The translations under genes and the position numbers were made by a program. 64,000 bases of DNA, taken from positions 124,001 to 188,000 of the forward strand of contig NC_057319.1 of NCBI RefSeq assembly GCF_000687475.1. The letters are read 5' to 3'. Origin of the DNA: Ustilaginoidea virens (lineage: Eukaryota > Ascomycota > Sordariomycetes > Hypocreales > Clavicipitaceae). This document shows, in pieces, positions 1-9,926 of this stretch (position 1 is the first letter of the stretch; every line of letters begins with the position of its first letter). The notes below the pieces were generated by a model, which was not told where the DNA came from, searched no databases, and saw nothing but the letters and a program-made list of their open reading frames with translations.

Positions 1-1020
1 AGCAAAACGCAGATCGTACTTGCCGCCGCTCTGAATGGCGGGACCCAGGATCCAATCCAGCTGGGCGGCGTCAAAGTCTGACGGTAGTTTTCCCTTGTTG
101 GGCAACTCAACAGTCTTCCAGAACCTATCGTCGTCGAGCTTTCGGTCGACTTTTTCGGCGAGCGTAGCATGGGTAACCTTTCTCTCACTGTCGAGTATGT
201 TGGACATTTCGTCGAGAAAATATGGCGTCATGAGAGCCACGCAAGCTTTTGAAGCGGTTCGCATCGCGCGGAGCTCGCTCTCATCCTTTACCGAGAAGGC
301 ATGGGTGGAGAGCGCGGCCGAAATATCCACCTCTTCAAGCGCTTTGCAATGCTCAGCAAATATCTTCTTCCACTCATCGACGAAAGGGCCCTTGGAATTG
401 TCCTTGGCAATGGTTCCGACTTTGTTCTGGAGGTGCGAGAACCGGTTCAGCAACTATTGCCAAGACTAAGTTTCTTGAGCCTCGCACTTACCCCTGCTGC
501 CTTGATCTTGTCTGCGATGGTAACAAAAAGCTTCTCGTTCTCGGCCGCATCTTTGCCGCGAACAAGCACTTCGATGGGAAACCGACCGCCCTTGAGTTGG
601 TCCAAATGTTTGGCTACACACAATGTCAGCTACGGCGCGGCTCGAGTGCGGTGTTCGTTGGCAAGCGCGGCTACCTTTCTTGGCCGTCGTGAGAATGTAC
701 AGAGTGTCCACAGTCAGCAGCATCAGAGTCGTCGGAAACTCGTATCCCAGTAACCAAAACTTGTGTGCTCATGTTAGTTATTAAAATGTACCAGCATGCC
801 AGAAGCCTCGATGCATCGACCGCAAAAGCACGGCAATACTCACGTGCATGGCGTTGTTCTTGTGAAACTCCGGAATTTCCTCCATTTTGCCCATCATCAC
901 CAAGATGGAGGTGGCTCCACCGAAAAGGCCATCTTTGGATCGGAGGTCATTCTTCCAGGCGGTCGCGAAATGCGAAATGCGCTCTTGAAAAAGCTTGCCG
1001 TCAATCTTGATGTCCGCCAT
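1..1020 (-). CDS. SPT16: FACT complex subunit Spt16, N-terminal part (runs off the window)
   Basis: This is the 5' part of the large FACT histone-chaperone subunit, which with Pob3 disassembles and reassembles nucleosomes during transcription and replication in the nucleus. Exons on the minus strand are 1020-844, 759-675, 613-492 and 426-1 (open at the window edge), 270 codons in all. The start gives MADIKIDGKLFQERISHF, a strongly conserved Spt16 N-terminus. Splicing joins NNAMH to FWLLGYEFPTTLML, then TTAKK to AKHLDQLKGGRFPIEVL, all in the inactive aminopeptidase-like N-terminal lobe. All three introns are short with GT-AG borders. The visible part ends in QLDWILGPAIQSGGKYD, a conserved stretch of the same lobe. 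No frameshift is seen. The peptidase-like lobe is known to bind histones and to lack peptidase activity in this family. Confidence 0.95.
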
Positions 1021-2100
1021 GCTGACTAACGCCCAATCCGGCGGGCTGCAAGATGAGACTGACGGTGACGGAAAGAAACTTGAGAGCGCCCTGCGAGGGG
1101 AGAGTGAACGGGGGGCTGAGGGTCTTTGGTTGCTGCGACACGAGGCAAAAGTTGGTTGTCGCGTAAATTGGGCGAAGTAGAGCTAAGCTATCACGTGATG
1201 CGCGTAACGCGTCAGCGCCTTGCTTGATTCCTGGCGGCAACCGTCGCGTGGCAACCAAGGTATGTAGGTGCAACCGCTGAGAGAGGTAGGTAGCTGACGA
1301 GCAGATTAAATAAAGCGTGCCGCATATCACGAATGCTTAGATGCCTCCTGATCCAACGGCGGTGACTCAAGCGATCGCTGCCTAATGCTACCTCGGTAGG
1401 CAGGTAGGTATGTATGATGAGGCTCCGACAGAGAGTCAGGATCGGGAGTCATCCTTGACTTCTTGAGCGGAGATGGGGAAACCCGGCCGACAGCTCACGT
1501 GTTGTGGCCTGTATCCAGAACCAAACTCTTGTCCATTTGCTGCCAGACACCAGTGGACTTTGAGAGATGCACACACCAAATGATGACGGCAACTCGCTAT
1601 TTTACGAATCCGTACTCTGAACCTGTCGATATGCGGGAGTTTGGAACGAACAAGGGATGGCCCTGTGCCTGTCTCTACCAGGTATCTAACCTGAGGCAGG
1701 CATCAAGGGAGATGGGCAAATGAAGACGCCGACGAATAATCCACCATAGGGAAAACAGTTCCATAGGTATGCAAGTCATTCGTGGAAAGTTTCCCCTGGC
1801 CAAAGTGAATATGTATGCATTTCACCAGGGACGCACCGGAACATAATTCGTCCGGCTCACCTCAACTCGTCCCCTCCTTCCGCATCTGCAGTTCTCCGGA
1901 CGGAGTAATTAGTCACGCATTCGGTTTGTGATTGAAACAGACTCCAGACTACGGAGCAGTTGACCGTTCCGTGAATATTCAGTACTCCGTACCTACACCT
2001 GTTATACCGGGCAGTCGGCTAAATAGAGCCAACTTCCGCCTAAACCTCGTATTCCGCAAGCCCACAGAAGAAGGTCCCTGCAAATCGCCCATCCGCCACC
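1021..2100. other. Divergent intergenic region
   Basis: It lies between the Spt16 start (minus) and the next gene (plus), so it should hold both promoters. It has several CAGGTAGGTATG-like short repeats (1255-1300, 1390-1412) and a GTACTCCGTAC motif at about 1982. No credible coding region was seen. Confidence 0.6.
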
Positions 2101-2842
2101 ATGAGACTTCCATACGTCTCCAACCCCCCGCCAGCATGCTCTCCCGAAGAAGCAGACATCGTAAAGCGTATTGAGGCTCGCCGCGCTCCTCGGCCTCTGC
2201 AACCCCTCGATCTCGCTCTTCTGCACTCCCCTCCTTTGGCCGATGGCTGGAATTCCTTCCTCGGTGCCGTGAGGACAAAGACGTCTCTGGGCGCTGACCT
2301 CAGAGAACTTGCCATTTCTCGCGTAGCAGTCTGCAACAGGGCTTGGTATGAGTGGAAGCACCATGCGCCGTTGGCGGCAGAGGCGGGGGTCAGCAAGGAG
2401 GCTCTCGAGGTGGTCAAGAGAGACGGGGAGTTTCGACAGTCGGAGAAGCCTGCGGAGCTAAGCGAGAAGCAGTGGGCCGTGCTGGTCTACGCAGATGAGA
2501 TGACGAGAAACGTCCAGGTCGGGGATGAGACGTTCCGGCAACTCAAATCCTTGTTTAGCGATAAAGAAGTGGTTGAAATCACTGGAACTGTGAGTCTAAT
2601 ACCCTGATGGCAGGCAATGCGGAAAAGCGTCCACAAAACGAGAGGGAGAACGCTCCCTTGTCCGACCTGCTAATTCATGGCAAAGGTCGCCGCTTATAAC
2701 TGCGTAAGCCGGTTTTTGGTGGCTCTTGACGGTATGTTATTAACCCATTCAATTCATACTCGCTAACTACCTGCCTGTTAACGTCTCATGCAAAGTTGGC
2801 GAGAGTAACGGTACTGGACCAGACGATGTTGCGACTCATTAA
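2101..2842 (+). CDS. Carboxymuconolactone decarboxylase / AhpD-like protein
   Basis: A 193-residue protein from exons 2101-2589, 2686-2731 and 2796-2842 (582 nt). The centre, with RELAISRVAVCNRAWYEWKH, is the helical core of fungal CMD/AhpD-like proteins, which form small all-helical oligomers. After splicing the end reads EITGTVAAYNCVSRFLVALD, the usual C-terminal helix of this group; unspliced, translation would stop soon after exon 1. A Cys lies in the RVAVCNRAW helix, but the CxxC pair of true AhpD peroxidase partners is not seen, so a redox role is uncertain. Fungal members are often annotated only as CMD-like, and the substrate cannot be told from sequence. Start chosen at the first ATG, which gives the usual MRLPYV N-terminus. 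Confidence 0.85.
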
Positions 2843-3441
2843 CCGTCATGGCCCGACATTAATCGATGGGAACCCTCTACCAAACGCACTTTTTATACAT
2901 CTTGCCGCCCAAAGGCACAGGCATGAGAAGTTCTCGGTCATTCGACTTGCAGAATCCTAAACAAAGAGCAGAAGGGGGAGGTGACTTGTGATTGTGAAAG
3001 TGCAAAGTCCGAAAACTGTGCTCGAAAACAAAAAACGAAACAGGGGTATCCTAAGTGACCTGATGGTTGAGAGAAGAGAGCAAGCAGAAAGGAAACAGAG
3101 TCAAGGCCGAGACTCCTCACTGTAGTGAACAAGGAAGTCGTACGTATGACTCGAGAGGTGAGCCAGGATCGGATAGTAGTAATGTTGTAAAGCCGTTTCT
3201 CATACAATCATGCTTCATAAGCACCTTATTTTGGTTCTCCCGTGAATAAGTCGCGATTCTCATCCATTCGTCGGTAATGCTGTTGTTATCAATCACCGGC
3301 AGTGTTGTATCCGTGCATGACTTCGTAACCTCGCGAAACGAAAAAACAATAATAAAAAAAAAATAAAAAAAACAAAAAAAAAAAAAAGCTTGTCGGTCGT
3401 ACTGCTGCGAGGGTAATGCATATCGGGCGCCACGTTGGTCG
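2843..3441. other. Intergenic, with A-rich tract
   Basis: No gene seen. An interrupted A-run occupies about 3341-3388. This interval lies between the 3' ends of two convergent genes. Confidence 0.55.
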
Positions 3442-4164
3442 CTACGGTGTCGTCCTGGCCATGGCAAGCTCTATCGAGGCATGACGCTGCTGCATCCGCG
3501 GTGACGTTTGCAACTCCTCAACCACTCCCGCCCACCCCTTTCTGTGAGGGACAATGACGTTTTCTTGGTGGCCAATAGCCTGGGTCGTCAGTCGTCTCAA
3601 GGGCGGGCGCCTTACCGCGCTCTCGGTGAGGGACTTCCTAAGCGAGAGTTTCGTGGGGCTTGCAAAAGGCGTACTCTTCTCCGGGTCCCTGGGCAGAGGG
3701 GGCGGCGGAGGCGGATTCCTGTCCACCACCGAGGTCATGATGCCCATGTACACGACGAGGAAGCGCATCCGCAAGAGATCCAGCCTCCGCACTCTGTCCT
3801 CGAGCTGGCCGCGTTTGACGCCCCACAGCAGCCTTGCGCTCGTTCTCAGCGTAGAAGCGCCTTCCGAGACCACCATGCCGTTGAGCTGTTCGCGCAGGTC
3901 GTCGCCCCCCTTTTGTATTTCGCGGAGGAGCTGGCCGAGCCTGATTTTGTCCTCGAGGCGCTGGACCTTGGCCACATCCCGGTCGTAGCTCTCGTTTTCC
4001 TGTATCGAGAAGTCGACTGTGTCGATGAAGGTGGCGATCTCGCGAGGCGCCGCGGAGTAGGCTGCCCAGAGAGTCGCGCCTACTTGGCCGACGACGAGGA
4101 GTGACAGAAAAAGGGCGGTCAGTGCGAGAATGACGGTCCATTGCAACCAGCCGGACTCGGACAT
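3442..4164 (-). CDS. Membrane-anchored coiled-coil protein of unknown function
   Basis: A single-exon gene of 240 residues that I do not recognise. Residues about 9-35 form one hydrophobic helix (LQWTVILALTALFLSLLVV), either a signal anchor or an uncleaved signal. Residues about 60-135 are charged and Leu/Arg-rich (RLEDKIRLGQLLREIQK, then RGQLEDRVRRLDLLRMR), with the look of a coiled coil. A run of six prolines follows at about 150, then a Ser/Thr/Arg-rich basic tail. The layout suggests a membrane protein exposing a coiled coil and a disordered tail. No enzymatic motif is visible. Codon use resembles the neighbouring conserved genes and the minus frame stays open throughout, so it is probably real. 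Confidence 0.65.
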   Translation of the reverse strand: MSESGWLQWTVILALTALFLSLLVVGQVGATLWAAYSAAPREIATFIDTVDFSIQENESYDRDVAKVQRLEDKIRLGQLLREIQKGGDDLREQLNGMVVSEGASTLRTSARLLWGVKRGQLEDRVRRLDLLRMRFLVVYMGIMTSVVDRNPPPPPPLPRDPEKSTPFASPTKLSLRKSLTESAVRRPPLRRLTTQAIGHQENVIVPHRKGWAGVVEELQTSPRMQQRHASIELAMARTTP

Positions 4165-5029
4165 GGTTGGTGAAGAAGGAGAGGATCGGTGATGCGCAGG
4201 CAGTAGTGGCTTTCACTAGCCTTCAGGTGTCATGGCTTGGCGGGAGATGAGAATGGCCAGATGCAGCAAGTGGATGCAGGAGTTATATAGCATATGCGAG
4301 ATGCAGGCACGCAGAAGCGCAGCCGAGTTGACGTGTGAAGAAAGGCGGGGGGGGTTTGGGATTGGCGAGCCAGCGTGTTTGTGCGATTGTGCTGGCTACG
4401 AAGCCCTGAGAACAGTTGACTGCATGTCAATATGTTGACTTGCAGCTGCCAGCGAGTGGTGGCCGGTGCGGAGGGCTGCAGTCAATTGACATGGGCGACA
4501 GACACTGCACTATAGCCAGGTCACTAAGGCAGTAGGCAGTGCCAGGCTCAAGTCAACGCTTACTATCTCCTACTAGGTAGGTACCTAAGGTCTCTGGTCA
4601 CTGGTGGACAATGAGTCTGTCGCGCTGGGCATTTGTCGATGACAATTGATGCTCAAACTCGAACCTCCAAACGGGGGCGGAATGAAAAGGCGCGGGAGGA
4701 GCCGCAAGCCTCCCCGCCTTTAACACCAGAAGAGGCGGCTTTGATCCAAGCATTGAGGTAGGCATCCATGGCAATGTCTACATCAACCATGAATCGGATG
4801 CGGAGTTGATGGTTGTGGTGGCGCTTTTGACAAGGGCGGTGCAACCCACGGAATTTAATTGGCTAAGTGGGGTGCTGCGGTACCAGGTAGTCATCGGACT
4901 TGACAAGACGTTGATTTCCTCCACCCCCCCCCCCCCCCAAGGACCTCCGCAACTCGAGCTCACCGATCAGGACGAGGTCAAGCGAGACGGCGTCTCGTCG
5001 CAAAATCACACAGGGTCTAGGAAGCAGCC
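4165..5029. other. Divergent intergenic region
   Basis: It separates the minus-strand membrane protein from the plus-strand Bud32 gene. A palindrome-like motif TACTAGGTAGGTACCTA lies at about 4572-4588 and a C-run at 4924-4938. No coding sequence recognised. Confidence 0.55.
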
Positions 5030-5812
5030 ATGGCTGCAGCATCAACCGAGCACCCCGTCCCCGAGACTCACCAGTTTCCCCTGCCAAAAGTCCTCCAGTA
5101 CCCCGCCTCGACCCCTCCGTCGCTCATTGCGCAAGGCGCGGAAGGCCGCCTCTACAAAACTACATATCTGGATCCCCATGTGCCCTGCGCGCTCAAGTAC
5201 AGGCCTCCCAAGCTGTGGCGGCACCCCAAGCTGGATCAGACCCTGACGAAGCACCGGATCCTGTCCGAGGCGCGCATCCTCGCCAAGTGCCGACGAGAAG
5301 GCCTCCGCGTCCCGGCCGTGTACGCCGTCGACGAGAGCGCCGGCTGGCTGATGATGGAGTGGATTCACGGCGCGCCGGTCCGAGCCAGCATCAACAAGTG
5401 GCTGGGGGATAGAACAGACGGGCTGGAGGGCGACACGAGACTCAAGGACTTGATGAGGCGGATGGGCGTGGCCGTCGGGAGCCTGCACAAGATTGGCATC
5501 GTGCACGGCGACCTGACGACCAGCAACATGATGCTGAGACCGCCGACAGAGGGGTCGGACCAGCACGACGACCTCGGCGGAGAGGTTGTCATAATAGACC
5601 TGGGTCTGGCTAGCGGGGCGGTGCATGAGGAAGAGCGGGCTGTGGACTTGTATGTCCTGGAACGGGCGTTTGGGAGCACGCACCCAAGGGCCGAATGCTT
5701 GTTTGGCGAGTTGCTTGATGCGTACAAGGGGTGTTTCAAACAAGCAGTGACGGTGCTGAGGAAGTTGGAGGACGTCAGGATGAGAGGCAGGAAGCGCAGC
5801 ATGCTCGGCTAG
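5030..5812 (+). CDS. BUD32: EKC/KEOPS complex serine/threonine kinase Bud32
   Basis: A 260-residue single-exon atypical kinase of the piD261/Bud32 family (PRPK in animals). As part of KEOPS with Kae1 it supports t6A modification of tRNA and telomere maintenance. Visible motifs: the reduced glycine loop IAQGAEGRLY (33-42), the ATP lysine in CALKYRPP (Lys56), the catalytic loop HGDLTTSNM (Asp161, Asn166) and the metal-binding IDLGLA (Asp190). The C-terminus RMRGRKRSMLG is the basic tail that in archaeal and yeast homologues contacts Kae1 and tRNA. Length is typical for the family; the usual kinase activation segment and C-lobe extension are absent, as expected. The ATG chosen directly precedes the Ala-rich N-terminus and agrees with fungal homologues. 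Confidence 0.95.
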   Translation: MAAASTEHPVPETHQFPLPKVLQYPASTPPSLIAQGAEGRLYKTTYLDPHVPCALKYRPPKLWRHPKLDQTLTKHRILSEARILAKCRREGLRVPAVYAVDESAGWLMMEWIHGAPVRASINKWLGDRTDGLEGDTRLKDLMRRMGVAVGSLHKIGIVHGDLTTSNMMLRPPTEGSDQHDDLGGEVVIIDLGLASGAVHEEERAVDLYVLERAFGSTHPRAECLFGELLDAYKGCFKQAVTVLRKLEDVRMRGRKRSMLG

Positions 5813-6256
5813 AAGCAAGAACTTGGAACACCAAAAAAAAAAAACCCCCCACCAGCAAGAGAAGATGGGCGCTGAGAGTCTGAAAAAAAAAACCATAATA
5901 TATTCGTGTGGTGATGCGCACGCGCGGTGCCGAAATGCCGATGCTCGCTATGGCAGAACAAACCTCCCATGATATCCTGACAGGATGAAAACAGTTGCAA
6001 AGCGGAGAAAAGGGGCAAGGAAAAGAAACTGCATGCGAAAGAAAAAGAGACGAAACAAAGGAAAAGAAACGCAGAGAGAGAAGGATGACGGAATGTTCAG
6101 AACTTGGGTTCGGCAGACCAACAAATGCGCCCAGTCGTCTTCCCAAGAAACCATGGCCAAGCGCTCTCAAACCGCTTGCGTCGCTCGCCCCGTGTTCCTC
6201 GACAACGGCTCCCCGACTGAGGTCCAGCCGACCCAGCCACGTTGATAATATACGTC
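5813..6256. other. Intergenic between convergent 3' ends
   Basis: It contains two A-runs (about 5832-5844 and 5882-5892) and purine-rich sequence at 6000-6090. No gene seen. Confidence 0.5.
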
Positions 6257-7106
6257 CTATGCCTCGATCAACTCGGCGCCAGCAAAGTACCCCTTGTTCT
6301 CAATGACACCGCGGTCCCGCACAAACGCCATGTACCTCACCACCCACTGAGGGACGAGATTGCCCCTGAGGCCAACGCCGCCGTTGTCGGCGTCAGCAAG
6401 CACGTTTGCGCCGCGAACCCCCCCGCCCAGCAGTTCCCGCAGCGTGCCCGGCGGCAGGATGTCGGTGCAGTCGCGGTGGACGTTGAGCTCGATGCCGTGC
6501 CGCTCGGCGAGCTGCTTCAGCGGCGGCGGGACGTTGCAGCAGTCGTGCAGGTTGATCTGGTCGACGGCCGGGGGCACGGCAGCGCGCCTGATGAAGGCGC
6601 TCAGCTTCTCGCTGCCAAACTCGGCCACGCCGAGCCTCTTGGCCACGCCGCGGCCGTGCAGCTTCTCCAGGACCCTCCACGTCGCCAGCTCCTCGTCCAG
6701 GTGGCCCTGGCGGGCGTTTTTCTTGTCGGCCTCCCACTCGCAGGTGCCCTCGAACGAGACGCCGGGGAAGGAGGCCACCAGCAGGTCGACGGCCGGCGTG
6801 CCGAGCTCCCTGCTGGTCAGGGCCAGCGCCTCGTGGATGTGCTGCTCGCGCTGGGCGGCCGACGAGCCGGGCAGGAAGAACAGCTTGACGGTGATTTCGT
6901 ACTGGCTCGGCTCGTCGCGCAGCCCGGCGGCCCGCCAGTTGATTCGGGGAACGTACACGACGTCTCCGTCCGTCTCGGTCCAGACGTCGGGCGGCGTGGG
7001 CGGCGTGAAGGCGCCGCCGCGAGAGGCAGGGCCGTCGGCGGCGGCGGCGGTGCCGTTGGCGCTGGCGCTGGCTGCGGAACCGTTCGTCTGCGCGGGCGGC
7101 GGCGGT

Positions 7107-7138
<32 letters not shown>

Positions 7139-7374
7139 ATAGTCGCGCTTGGCTTGGGAGAAGCTGTCGCGGAGGGAGTTGACAAGCTCGAGGTTGGATC
7201 TGTTGCCGCTTCCTGACCGTGGAATAATCGACGGGCCGGAGGACATGACGTTGCTGCAGGGGAGGTAGGAGACGAGGCACCCGGCTGGGTTAGCTCTCCT
7301 GTCCGTTCGCATGAACCCAGCGGCGGCGCAAAAGGGACGGCGACTTACCCCGTTGACAAGATCAGCTTCGTCAT
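6257..7374 (-). CDS. Glutamate-cysteine ligase regulatory (modifier) subunit, aldo-keto reductase-like
   Basis: The regulatory partner of glutamate-cysteine ligase, the first and limiting step of glutathione synthesis in the cytosol. Exon 1 is 7374-7349 (MTKLILSTG) and exon 2 is 7253-6257; together 340 residues. The spliced start reads MTKLILSTGNVMSSGPS, the normal opening of fungal members; the longer unspliced frame upstream has no such match. The conserved body includes VYVPRINWR, QYEITVKLFFLPG, LGTPAVDLLVASFPGVSF and RGNLVPQWVVRYMAF, from the degenerate aldo-keto reductase barrel of GCLM proteins. An Ala run of about eleven residues, encoded by a GCC/GCG microsatellite at about 7108-7140, and a Ser/Ala/Pro-rich stretch sit near the N-terminus and are probably disordered. 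The assignment to GCLM rather than an active aldo-keto reductase rests on these motifs. Confidence 0.85.
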
Positions 7375-9067
7375 GGCGGACAGGTTTGCCAAGAAAAAAA
7401 GTCTGTCTTGAGGGCAAATTCCAAGAACAGCAGTCTTCCTTTTTTTTTCCTCCCCCACTCTTTTTTTCTCTTTTTTAATATTGTGATTTTTATTTTCTTT
7501 TTGGGTCCTGCAAGAAAGAGTGCGGGAGCGGAGTATTGCTGGGCGAGAGAGAGAGAGTTTAGGTTGTGACGGACGGGCGCTTATTGAAATTATCAAAATC
7601 TAATGCTGCCAGGCACAGGCAAAGGAAAGCCGGCCCTTCCAAAAAGGCAAAATGGGGGCCTCTGGCCACCGGACCCGGACTTGAGCCCACTACGACGACG
7701 TACGACAAGCTGGTTAGGTTTGTTGGAGCCCATAAATTGGAGCCGCTGCTCGTGCTGTACGCTGTACGTGCTCCGTTCCAGACTCCGTCCTCGCCGACGT
7801 CGCCGGTGGGCGGCATGGCGGGTGAGATTGGCCCTCGGCCTTTTCACCATGATAACATTGAAAGAAGCGCACCAAAAGAATTCAATCATGCGTCATGTCG
7901 TGCATCTGCTCCACAGGCTCGTCGAACATGAAGCGAATGCGGGCTTGACTTTAACTTTGTTGCAGCGTGGCCATCTGCATCCCGAGACTTTGTGCACTTC
8001 TGTGGCGTACCCAAGTTGAAACAAGCTATAACAAGTTGGCCCCTCCTTGTTCCTCTATTTCCTCTCATCTCGGTTTCCAACCTGACCTTTATAATCGTCA
8101 GTGATGAGCGGCCGGAAGCTGGGCTTCGCAAGTAGGAAGCAAGAGAAGAAAAGAAAGCAAAGACAAGGATAGCGAGGATGTGAATTCAACCTCCGAATGC
8201 AATAAAGAAAGGGAGTTTCTTCTTCACGTCGGCGGGCAAGCCTCTAGATGCAACGAAAAAAGAAGGGGTATATCGCCTAGAGGTAGTGTAATACTAGGAA
8301 TTTACAAATAGAAATTAAAAATTATGGCCGGGTTTTCATGTTATATGCCAGACGTACTGATCATGCCAGGTAATAGTCGCCTCACGCAAGGCCTGGCAAT
8401 CTCAGCACCTACCTTAACCTAATAAGCGGCCAGAAGCTATGCTTCGCAAGTATAAAGCAAAAGAAAGAAAAGAAAGCAAAGGGGAGGAGAACAAGGATAA
8501 GAATTTATACCAATTCAAAAAGGATGTGCTCGCCTATTGTTTCCTACTTGATGAGCATTATGCGAGGTTTATCGAGGGAAAGAGTAAGCATGGCTAAGTA
8601 AAGGGGTAGGCACGTCGCTGAGCAAGCTTGTCGCAAAGTTGAGCAGGAAGGTTACTATGTACCCCTAGGCCTGCCAAGGGCTCCAGTCCCTTCACAGACG
8701 ACTCTGGATTTTAGGTCAGTTTTAACTTCTACTACCCTGTACTCCGTAGCGCGTTCAAGACTACAAGTACTTCTTTCTCCCCAGTGCTGGGAAGCTGAGG
8801 CAGTGGCCGGCTTGTTCAACATCGGATAAACTGTGGATAAACCAGCCCATCCAATGCTGGCTCGTCACCAACCAACAAGTTCTAAAGGGCAACATTGAAA
8901 CGCTCTGGAGCGAAAAATCGCCCTCTCCACCTCACCTCAGCCCACAGGCCCAGGGAAACAATTACTTCTCCTCTCGTCCGTACTTTTTGGCCCCCCTCCC
9001 CCACGTTTCACTCCGCCACGCATGACACTTCCAAGCAGGGCTTGGTGATGTGCATGCTTTCCTCGCA
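7375..9067. other. Intergenic region with homopolymer tracts and diverged repeat
   Basis: Immediately upstream of the minus-strand GCLM gene are T/C-rich tracts (7438-7500), likely its leader. The rest, up to the AP-1 sigma start, has no recognised gene. It contains the diverged repeat pair listed separately. Confidence 0.55.
8107..8508. repeat. Pair of diverged direct repeats of about 80 bp
   Basis: Copy 1 is about 8107-8186 and copy 2 about 8425-8508. Both begin GCGGCC(G/A)GAAGCT, continue with GCTTCGCAAGTA and an A/G-rich stretch containing AAGAAAGCAAAG, and end near ACAAGGAT. They may be the decayed ends of a transposable element; no coding sequence lies between them. Confidence 0.55.
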
Positions 9068-9926
9068 ATGGCGATACAGTATGTTTTCTTCCTTTCTGGA
9101 CCGCTCGCCTGAGCGAACATGATGCTTACCCCTAACTGCAGGTATCTCATCTTGTTGTCCCGCCAAGGAAAAGTGGTTCGTTTACAGCTGCCGTTGAACA
9201 CTTTCGAGCCTCGCCATACATGTTGACCAGACGCTCTAGCGCCTTGCCAAATGGTTCACGACACTGTCTCCCAAAGACAAAGCCAAGATCGTCAAAGATG
9301 TGTCACAACTTGTCCTTGCTCGCCGAACACGCATGTGCAACTTTCTAGAGTATAAGGGTTCGTGCCTCGAGCATAGCCGTCGGCCCTCGCAGCTGGCACC
9401 CCGATTTGGGCCTTGATTCTGATGTTGTTGTTGTTGCGCTTGTGCAGACACAAAGATTGTATATCGCCGATATGCGTCCCTCTTCTTCATTGCCGGCTGC
9501 TCGTCGGACGACAACGAGCTGATTACTCTTGAAATCGTTCACCGCTACGTCGAACAGATGGACAAGTACTACGGCAACGTTTGCGAGCTGGACATCATCT
9601 TCTCCTTCACCAAGGCTTACTACATACTCGACGAGCTGCTGCTCGCAGGCGAGCTGCAAGAAAGCAGTAAGAAGAATGTCTTGAGATGCATAGGGCAGCA
9701 AGATTCCCTAGAGGACATGGAGGTATGTATGTTGCCACGAGTCGAAGCTGTGTCTATGGTGCTGGCGAAGCCCGTTCCCTTGTTTCCCCCTCCCCTCTGT
9801 ATCCAGAATCGCGGTTGCCCGTCTTCACAGATGGCTTTGCCCCAGGAGGTGAAAACCGGCTGACGGGGGGCATTCCTTTTCTGGTTTCCACAACAGGTTG
9901 AGGATGAAGTTACCAAGCTCATGTAG
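9068..9926 (+). CDS. APS1: AP-1 clathrin adaptor complex sigma subunit
   Basis: The small subunit of the AP-1 adaptor, which sorts cargo into clathrin vesicles at the trans-Golgi and endosomes. Five exons: 9068-9078, 9142-9175, 9240-9357, 9448-9722, 9897-9926 (468 nt, 155 residues, the normal size). The spliced protein opens [15 protein letters not shown], continues with [20 protein letters not shown] and [20 protein letters not shown], and ends EDEVTKLM, all diagnostic of sigma-1. [20 protein letters not shown] and the [10 protein letters not shown] region form the longin-fold core that helps bind dileucine signals. The first exon is only 11 nt of coding sequence. Introns 2 and 3 both need the unusual donor GTTCGT, while introns 1 and 4 use GTATGT. 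The reading is forced by the conserved protein on both sides. Confidence 0.92.

Noticed and set aside
35..469. Possible frameshift in Spt16 near 175-185
   Set aside because: A first reading seemed to lose a base; reading the complement again gives an unbroken DSERKVTHATL, so the exon is intact.
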